DNA from: Mikania micrantha
Taxonomy: Eukaryota > Streptophyta > Magnoliopsida > Asterales > Asteraceae
Length of the DNA: 64,000 nt
Direction: 5' to 3'
NCBI GenBank assembly: GCA_009363875.1
Contig: CM018685.1
Span: 66,847,933-66,911,932 of the forward strand
The notes beneath the pieces were generated by a model. The model did not search any database and was not told the DNA's origin. It saw only the letters and a list, made by a program, of their open reading frames with translations. The position numbers and the translations under genes are program-made. Each line of letters starts with the position of its first letter. Position 1 is the stretch's first letter. Below, one piece after another: positions 56,986 through 64,000 of the stretch.

Positions 56986-57056
56986 CATGTAATTATCGTT
57001 CTTTTTTTTTTTTTTTTTGTAACATCCTAACTTTGCATAATTTAAGCTGTAATAAA

Positions 57057-57430
57057 AGAAATATCTGTATATAGAGGGGTAGATCAAATAAGAAAAAAAA
57101 ATTCTATGAAAATGAGAAACCAATAAACCTTGACATTTGATATGGTAAATAGAATTAACGAATAATAATTTAGGAATAACATCTTATTTTTGTATTATAT
57201 TTTATTTTTTTTTGTACTAGATTTTTTTATTTTGAACTTTTTTGTATCAGATTTTTTTGTACAAGATTTTTGTCTTTTTTGTAATGTTTTGTTTTTTTAT
57301 TGGATATTTGATTTTTTTTACTTATTTTTGTTTTTTTACTAGCTTTTGTTTTTGTATAAGATTTACTTTTTTTACTGGATTTTTGTTTTTTTTTGGCATG
57401 ACACATGTCAAACTCCTTTTGGATCTAACA
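57057..57430. repeat. Dispersed repeat with T-rich minisatellite, copy 1
   Basis: Units of the kind TTTTTGTACTAGATTTTT repeat from about 57187 to 57390, preceded by TAACATCTTATTTTTG and followed by GACACATGTCAAAC. The same order recurs at 62280-62630. Confidence 0.75.
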
Positions 57431-57580
57431 ACTATATATATATATATATTGAGAGAAAGAAACAAATAATGTGGTGTTATAAACATTGTATATGCTTAGA
57501 GAATGGAACTAGAGGCGTGACAAATGATCAAACCATAATCCAACATGCGATGCATGCATGTATCAAAAAGTTTTATTATT

Positions 57581-57938
57581 TATTTTTTGGGGCCGGTTAT
57601 TCACACACCCCTCTTTTTTAATTCAACACCCTCATCGACCCTATTCGTCTCGTATAAATCTATACGTGGCGTATAGCCCCGCGTATAGGTCTATACTACT
57701 AGTATAGGTTCTCAATCATTGGCACTGACACCCAATGATTGACCACGTATAGAGTCGCGTATATAACCTATACGACGCGTATAGGTCTATACGCCACGTA
57801 GAGGCCCCCAATCATTGGCACTGACAAATTCTGACACCCAATGATTGTCCCCCTATACGCCTTGTATAGACCTATACTAGGCGTATAAGGGGGTGTGAGG
57901 TGGGTGGGGTGGGTGTGAATAACACAACCCTATTTTTT
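57581..57938. mobile_element. hAT-like MITE packed with CGTATAGG palindromes
   Basis: Element 57589-57930 (342 bp) has ends GGGGCCGGTTATTCACAC and, backwards, GGGTTGTGTTATTCACAC. The identical 8-mer TATTTTTT flanks it (57581-57588, 57931-57938). The inside holds many short palindromic motifs (CTATACGTGGCGTATAG, CGTATAGGTCTATAC) and two CAATCATTGGCACTGACA ... CCCAATGATTG hairpins. No coding capacity. Confidence 0.82.
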
Positions 57939-58104
57939 ATGACAAACTAATGCATCGATCTGTTGGGGTACACATGGATAAAATGGCACATAATGTTCAC
58001 CATATGTGACAATCTTTTGACACTTGATAAGAATGACATGATTGCATTTAGATATGCTTTTTTCATACGTGATCAACTACAAAAATATTGAAAAGGGTGA
58101 TATG

Positions 58105-58422
58105 TAATTTAAGGGTCATATTATTCTCAAATCCACCTTACACCCTTCACATCTTTTATACGTATTATACATGCCTATACGAGATGTATAAGAAGACAAA
58201 AATTGTTTGACAGAATTTGACAGTATCAATGATTATATTATACGCCTCGTATATGCTTATACGTCTCTTATAGGCTCATACGCATTGTATGGGTCCTATA
58301 CGTAGCATATACGTGACCCATCTTTGTCGAGTCATTGAGTGTCAGAGGGGGTTAATACGAGGCATATAGGGTCGGTGGGATATTAAAATAAAAAATTAGG
58401 TGTGTAAATAACAAGTCTCTTT
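58105..58422. mobile_element. Diverged sibling of the CGTATAGG MITE
   Basis: Contains the same kinds of motif in similar order (TATTATTCTCAAATCCACC at the left, TATACGCCTCGTATATGC and CCTATACGTAGCATATACG inside, GGTGTGTAAATAAC at the right) but no clear duplication. It lies only about 170 bp from the better copy. Confidence 0.6.
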
Positions 58423-58475
58423 ATTTAACGGCTTAGTAATTTAAACATCTCAAAAGAGTAAATGAACACCATTTC

Positions 58476-58745
58476 AACATTAGACTCTGCGCAGCGGGTA
58501 GGCCGCTGGCTCGGTGGGATAGCGGGCACCGGCGGGAACACCACCCCCTCCCCCAGCGGGAAAGATTTTGTGAGTTCGGTGGGTAACGCTCCCCGTTCCC
58601 CCCCCCCCCCCACACACACACAGAGATCACAATGGGAAAGCTTTTCCGGTGGGGTGACCACTGTGGGTTCTGTGGTTTTCAGTGGGGTGATGACGTGGCA
58701 GAAAATTTCAGTGGGGAGGGATTTTCAGTGAGGTGACCGCTGTGG
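58476..58745. mobile_element. G-rich repeat with C14 run
   Basis: GC-rich stretch with GGGTAGGCCGCTGGC, a run of about 14 C followed by CACACACACA (58598-58621), then GTGATGACGTGGCAGAAAAT and GGGATTTTCAGTG. The second half matches 63550-63615, so it is a repeat. Ends not defined. Confidence 0.55.
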
Positions 58746-60114
58746 ACAGTTTTATACAACCTGAACAATCTAGTATGAATCGTATTGACAAACAAACATT
58801 CTTTGCTCTTGATACTAATAATTTTCCGTGCACTCATGATTGTACGTGTTTTTCCCCTTTAAAAGTTGATGAAATCTGATTATTCTTAAAGTACTCATAC
58901 GAGCTATATACCTCTACAAGGTCCGTATAAAATTTTTTAATTATATTAAAACTAAACTAATTATATTTTCATGAAACGTCTTAATAGTATAGACTAACAA
59001 ACCTTAAATTTGTAGTTTTAATTTCAAAATAACAAATATATTTACGTTTTATTTTAAGACATAACGGTATATTCTCGTTTTATATAAAACGTGAATAAAT
59101 TTTTTAAGGATATAAGTTTGTTACGTAATAATCATAAATGAGTTATGTGTATAATGGTTGACTTCGAAACTGATATCCTGATTGCTTTCATAGAGTTATT
59201 GTAGATGATTTATGAAATCTTTTTCGCTTTATTGCGTGTGTGAAGGACCAACATGAGGTTCAATGTTCAAATTTAGCTAACCGGAGGAGAGTTAACATGA
59301 GCCTTATCATTCAAATTTGGAAAATTTAGGTAGCTTCCAATATCGTGAGAAAATTCCAAGTGATCAATTTCCTCATTAAACAAACTTTATGTTTAGTATT
59401 CCTGATAAAGAAAAAACAAGCCAAATAATAATTTTTAAAAACATTTTACCTGATTGTTTTTCGGCACGTATGAAACTTGGACTATTTGTTAAAAGAACTA
59501 CCCATCCCAAACAACATTGTTAACGAATCCAAATGAATTACAAATTCGAAAGTGAATATATAGTTTAGAAATTATAGCTAAAGTGACGAATTAATTAATT
59601 CATACAAATCATATAGTGAAAGTTTTTTATTCTTGGTCCGTATAAACACATACGGCCCGTATAAGAAAATAATACAGTTCGTTCAGACTTGTACAACCGG
59701 CCTCTAAGAAAGAAATACAACCATACTAGCTTGTACGGGTCGTGCTCTGTACAGACCAGCACGGGCTGTATTGAAGTTGTAAGTTCATCAACATGGGCTT
59801 AATAACAACAACGAACGTAAACTTAAATTTAATATTCAGCATGCCGACACATTGTAAAAATACAAGACCTTTTATTGTATATAATGAAGCATGTTTGTAC
59901 ATGAGAGAACACTCTTAAAGCCGATAAATGAAAGTGGCTCCCAAAGGATACCAAGGTCTTGTGAGACCATGGTCGTACCATAACTATTTCTCAATCATGG
60001 TTATATGTACACACACACACTATTGTCGACATTCCAATGTCTTTAGTAATGTGATCTTGACCCATACGTTTTAGGTTCTATATATATTAAAAATGTTTAA
60101 TTGTACTAAAAACC
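58746..60114. other. Intergenic DNA
   Basis: No gene supported. 59630-59770 has further palindromic CCGTATAAACACATACGG-type motifs that may be a remote relative of the 57.6-kb MITE. Confidence 0.45.
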
Positions 60115-60345
60115 GAAGGCCTTATAGCCTAATAACACCCCTTTAATTTCTTTATAAGAGGTCTTGGGTTCGAATCGAGTCTAAAGCATATTTGCTGAGG
60201 CAAGATTAGGGGGTTTACTAGTTGTGAGATTCCTCCTGGAATGGGCTCGGGCGTATGCCCCAAAGCGTCAAATCCGAGGGAACGATTGAAATCCCGTTTT
60301 GGGTGTTGCCATACCAAGTCATTCAATAAAGAACTTCAAAACTAA
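60115..60345 (+). mobile_element. tRNA-derived SINE
   Basis: Box A TATAGCCTAATAACACC and box B TCTTGGGTTCGAATCGAG, then a body with GAGATTCCTCCTGG and AAATCCCGTTTTGGG. A short ACTAAAA occurs on both sides (60105 and 60341) and may be part of a duplication. Confidence 0.65.
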
Positions 60346-60509
60346 AAGAATCATCCTAGCCACATTTTGAAGGTTAAAAAAGTAATTTTTCCTGTTTTCA
60401 AGAGAAATTATTTTTATAACCTTTAAATCATGTGGATATAAATGTGGTTATTCTAGTTATTTACAAATTGTTCGTTCTTATTAAAATGAATCACCTATAT
60501 ATATATTAT

Positions 60510-60819
60510 TTAATTTCTTGATATCCAGCAAAATTAGCCTAGTGGTTAAGGATTGGTCTTTTCTCCTTGGCGACCAGGGTTTAATCCTCACTTGTGACAC
60601 TTTAATAAATATCAGGTGAGGGTAAAATCTTAAGCTTAATCTTCGGTTCTGAATCAATGGGGAGCGAGAGTTTACCCATTCCACGGGGTTCCCACGCATC
60701 AGGGTGTATGGTCTCACGGTTGGCGATCAAGGAATCGATCTTAATTATAGACCACCAGGATAACTGAATATAACACGACATGAGCTTCAGCTGTTGAAAA
60801 AAAATTAATTTCTTGATAT
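60510..60819 (+). mobile_element. tRNA-derived SINE with 15-bp target duplication
   Basis: Body 60525-60804. A perfect box A (TAGCCTAGTGGTTAAGG) and a box B with one change (GGGTTTAATCC) open the element, which ends GTTGAAAAAAAA. TTAATTTCTTGATAT flanks it exactly at 60510-60524 and 60805-60819. The perfect duplication marks it as the youngest SINE here. Confidence 0.9.
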
Positions 60820-61079
60820 TCTAAATATTTAATGTATGGTTGTTTCGCAACGTACCCAATTATTTTGAAATGCATTGTTCGGGTGCGATCGTACTTTGAT
60901 CCAAGACTTTCAAATTATTACTTTTAATATCAATCCACTAATTCTTATTCCATTTAACTTTTAATTCCACTTGGTCATTCAACATTATCTTCTAGTATGC
61001 AATTGCATGGGCCTATAAAAAGCATCTTGTTTAGTTAATAAATAATATTTTCATTTTCTAGACATGTCAGGCTCCTAGC

Positions 61080-61355
61080 AAGATAAATGAATAGATTTGT
61101 GTAAATAATTATTGTATTTTGATTTTAATAGGTAGTGTTATTACATATAATGGGTTGAGGTGAGTAATATCTTAACACAATACGAGCTAAGATAAGCAAC
61201 TAAAAAACTATGTGAATTGCATACTAGAAGATACATTTAAACGATACATTTAAACCAAATGGATTTTGATTAAAACTCGTTCTGACACACACCTATTCTG
61301 ACTTACATTCATTTTGACTCGTTATCCAACTCAATCTGCCCATTTTATTAGGCAT
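61080..61355. mobile_element. Second copy of the intron-4 MITE family
   Basis: Shares ATTATTGTAT, AACTAAAAAACTATGTGAAT, TTTTGATTAAAACTCGTTCT and TCTGACTTACATTC in the same order as 19925-20337. Confidence 0.55.
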
Positions 61356-62279
61356 AATTTATTTTCGATTATTGATTAACATAATAAAAGCAAATGCTTC
61401 TTGTCACTTACTAATTAAAAATAACATTTTATTTTTATATTTATTTTTTATGTGTTAGTTGTGTCATGTCTTATAAATATTTATAGATACATATTCCGGT
61501 TTAGATATAGGATGTTAAATTGTCCCATCACGCTGAATATATGTGATAGATAAACTTTTTTTATACAGGGGAATTCAACAGTATTGATTTATTTATTAAA
61601 ATTAAACTATTTAAAAATAAAAAATTAAATAAAATTGGAATATAAGCACATACATGGTATGTATACCAAAAATCATTATGTAGGTGTGCGTTGGTTGCAT
61701 CATCTCAAACTAGACTTGTTCCATGCCGCATAAATAAAAAACAAAAAATAAGTCAACTCTAAATTGTAGTTTTCTCCAGTTTGATCGAGTCGTACGAATA
61801 GCACCCATGGTTAAACAAGTATACGATAAGTGTCGCTTCGAATCCTTCGTTCATGGAATTGGATCGAGCTCGAGTACCTCATACGAGCTACATCCTACAA
61901 AATCGGCTATTGGTAGCTTCGTCACAACCTCGATCAGTTGTGAGAATAAGGATTTATACTAGAGGTGTACACATCCAATCATGTGCATCCTCAGTGATGG
62001 AGCTTGACTCGAAATATAGGGGGCGGGTGGGCAAACACATAAATCTAGGGAAGCGAACATGACATATATTAAATTTTCGGACGAAATACACATAAAATGA
62101 CGCCATGAAGCGAAAAAACAGGCAGGCGGTAGCCTTCTGGCCCTAACCTTCATCATTGTGCCTCCTATGTGCTCACCACACCCATGGGTCGATGGGTTGA
62201 GTTTGTATATATTTGTTCCTGGATAGGGGTTTGGAATTGGTTGGAGTCCAATAACTTTTTTCTTCCGATTTATGTTTTG
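61356..62279. other. Intergenic DNA
   Basis: No gene supported; no repeat recognised. Confidence 0.45.
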
Positions 62280-62630
62280 TGTACGTTAAATACGATAAAA
62301 TATCAAATAAGAAGAGATATTTGCCTAAAAAGTAAAAACTAATATAATTTTGGTATGTGACATGATAATTTAGATATAACATCTTAATTTTTGTACAAGA
62401 TTTTTATTTTTTTTTACAAAATTTTTATATTTTTGTACTGGATTTTTTTATGCTAGATTTTTGTGTTTTTTGTACTATATTTTTATTTCTGCACTATTTT
62501 TTATTTTTTTGCTTGATTTTTATTTTTTGTACTAGATTTTTATTTATTTTTGTACTACATTTTGTTTTTTTTTGTATTGGATTTTTGTTTTTATTATTTT
62601 TATCATGTCACATGTCAAACATTTATTGAT
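62280..62630. repeat. Dispersed repeat with T-rich minisatellite, copy 2
   Basis: TTTTTGTACTAGATTTTTAT-type units from about 62390 to 62590, with TAACATCTTAATTTTTG before and CACATGTCAAAC after, as at 57057-57430. Confidence 0.75.
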
Positions 62631-62822
62631 TCTTACTTTTTTAGACAAAAATCTCTTTTTAGTGGATTCAATCACATTCTTTAAAAAAAATGTATGTAAT
62701 TTTAAAAAAGCTTTGTTTTCATTAACTTCTTGCGTTTGGATCGAGACAAATTACAGTGAATTTTTTTTAATAAAAGATAAATTTAATTTGTTTTAAGAAA
62801 ACAGTTTCTCTAATTATTTAAA

Positions 62823-63140
62823 CTAGGTTTTTCCCCGCCGCGCATTGCGGCGGGTTATCGCAGTGTAATCTCGATAATTGGTATTATATATCATCTGTAT
62901 AACCATAAATTACATAGCAAAATCAAATATTTTATCATGAACTCTATACTAATTTCTCATTAAAACATAAAATCATACAACACAAATATTTTACAAAAAT
63001 AATAAAAAAAATTCTCACAAAATCCTTGTCACCGGTAACCGATTGTTTGAATTAAAAAAAAAAACCAAAATCTCTAAGCAAACACTAATTTTTTATAAGA
63101 AGAAATAAATCACCGTTACACCACCGAAACCTTAGAAAAA
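62823..63140 (-). mobile_element. Helitron 3' end, CCGCCGC hairpin type
   Basis: On the minus strand a strong hairpin CCCGCCGCAATGCGCGGCGG is followed by GGAAAAACCTAG ending at 62823, with A at 62822. The neighbouring 110 bp match 26860-26950. The 5' end was not found; the right border is a minimum. Confidence 0.7.
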
Positions 63141-63439
63141 AACACGTTTTTTTCACTATATGTATATATATAATATTTACTATTTAATATATATATATAT
63201 ATATTATTCATACTATTTAATATAATATATATATTTATTATTTCAATATAATATATATACTTTTACTATTTATTTGGTTGCATTTTAATATATATATTAA
63301 TTCCCAAACTCTTGAATTACATTTTTTGGTTCTTTGATATGACATAAAAATCATAAAGAATCCTCATAGGAGTCATAGCTAGTTAAGAATACTGTTACAT
63401 TGCCCCATCCACTGGTGGCAAGTGGGGACACCAATCAAA
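63141..63439. other. AT-rich DNA with TATA-type repeats
   Basis: TATATATA blocks at 63165-63270; nothing else recognised. Confidence 0.5.
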
Positions 63440-63623
63440 GGAAATCGGTCCCGCTCTCCGCTTTCTTCTTTCTCTCACACCCTACTTTCTCCCCTCTCAC
63501 AGTAGAGAAGGTTTTTCAATGACGTGACTTTGTGGGGTTTTAATTTAGGTCTCTAGTAGGGAGATGATGTGACAGAAAACTTTAGTGAGAAAGGATTTTA
63601 GTGGGGTGACAACTACACATGAT
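63440..63623. repeat. Repeat related to 58650-58740
   Basis: GATGATGTGACAGAAAACTT, then GAAAGGATTTTAGTGGGGTG parallels the 58-kb copy. Function unknown. Confidence 0.5.
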
Positions 63624-63857
63624 CTTAGGCCATGTGATGTGTAGTGGTGTGTGAGTGGAACGTGAAAAGGGACGTGAGAGGGGTCACGACTTGAAGAGGA
63701 AGAAGAAAGGGAAAAAATGGAGGGTGATGGGGGATTGATGAGGGGGTGATTGTAATACATTTGGTGATGACGTGAAGTGATGAGGGATGGTGATATTAGT
63801 TGTTTATGTGACACATACGTAAAGTGATGTGGACTTTACCACTACACATGGCCTTAG
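63624..63857. mobile_element. Short TIR MITE
   Basis: Left end CTTAGGCCATGTGATGTGTA and the right end read backwards (CTAAGGCCATGTGTAGTGGT) form a terminal inverted repeat. About 234 bp, no coding capacity, no clear target duplication. Confidence 0.7.
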
Positions 63858-64000
63858 GAGCAAAACGAATCCACATAGCTATGAACATTGAACAAAACAT
63901 AGTAGTTAAGAATACTGTTACATTTTTTTTTGTTTCAATAAACGCTCACTCACTCGGATCACTTTTGTAAATATATCATTTTTCGTTCGAAAAACAAAGT

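Noticed and set aside
58425..58731. Glycine/proline-rich frames on both strands
   Set aside because: They come from the G-rich repeat and the C14 run and are not protein-like.

Overview
This window is nuclear DNA of a flowering plant, very probably a eudicot. The evidence is spliceosomal introns with GT-AG borders, plant-specific gene families (HSPRO/Hs1pro-1, GT64, plant FAS1, BAHD) and plant transposon types (Tekay-like chromovirus, CACTA, Helitron, tRNA-SINE, L1 with zf-RVT). The very AT-rich intergenic DNA and the repeat types would suit an Asteraceae-like genome, but that is a weak inference. No bacterial, organellar or viral gene set is present, and no CRISPR array or rRNA gene was seen.

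Layout. 1-7746: a Ty3/gypsy chromovirus. The 5' LTR is cut by the window edge, and gag-pol carries many stops and three frameshifts although the two LTRs are nearly identical. 7747-12800: AT-rich DNA with SINE remnants, nested Helitrons and a MITE. 13088-14491: intronless HSPRO-like gene (+). 14500-19550: repeats, including a hAT MITE and two SINEs lying back to back in opposite orientation. 19554-25131: five-exon GT64 glycosyltransferase gene (GMT1/EPC1 type, -). Its first intron holds a small LTR element and its last intron a MITE. 28728-29324: single-domain FAS1 membrane protein gene (-) with a probable long, intron-containing 5' leader. 32028-33866: 5'-truncated L1-type LINE. 34688-36148: intronless BAHD acyltransferase gene (-). 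36400-64000: no host gene supported; nearly everything recognisable is transposon-derived (hAT MITEs with 8-bp duplications, a CACTA end, Helitrons, SINEs, a solo LTR, foldback elements, microsatellites).

The four host genes show no pathway link to each other: a stress/defence protein, a Golgi sphingolipid glycosyltransferase, a cell-surface or endomembrane FAS1 protein and a cytosolic acyltransferase. The most informative part of the window is the transposon record. Target-site duplications could be read directly for about ten insertions, including an LTR insertion inside intron 1 of the GT64 gene for which a related unoccupied copy of the target lies about 70 bp upstream. No clearly new biological system was found. 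The best candidates for follow-up are the broken but apparently young chromovirus, its CpG-rich U3 hairpins, and the palindrome-rich MITE pair near 57.6-58.4 kb.
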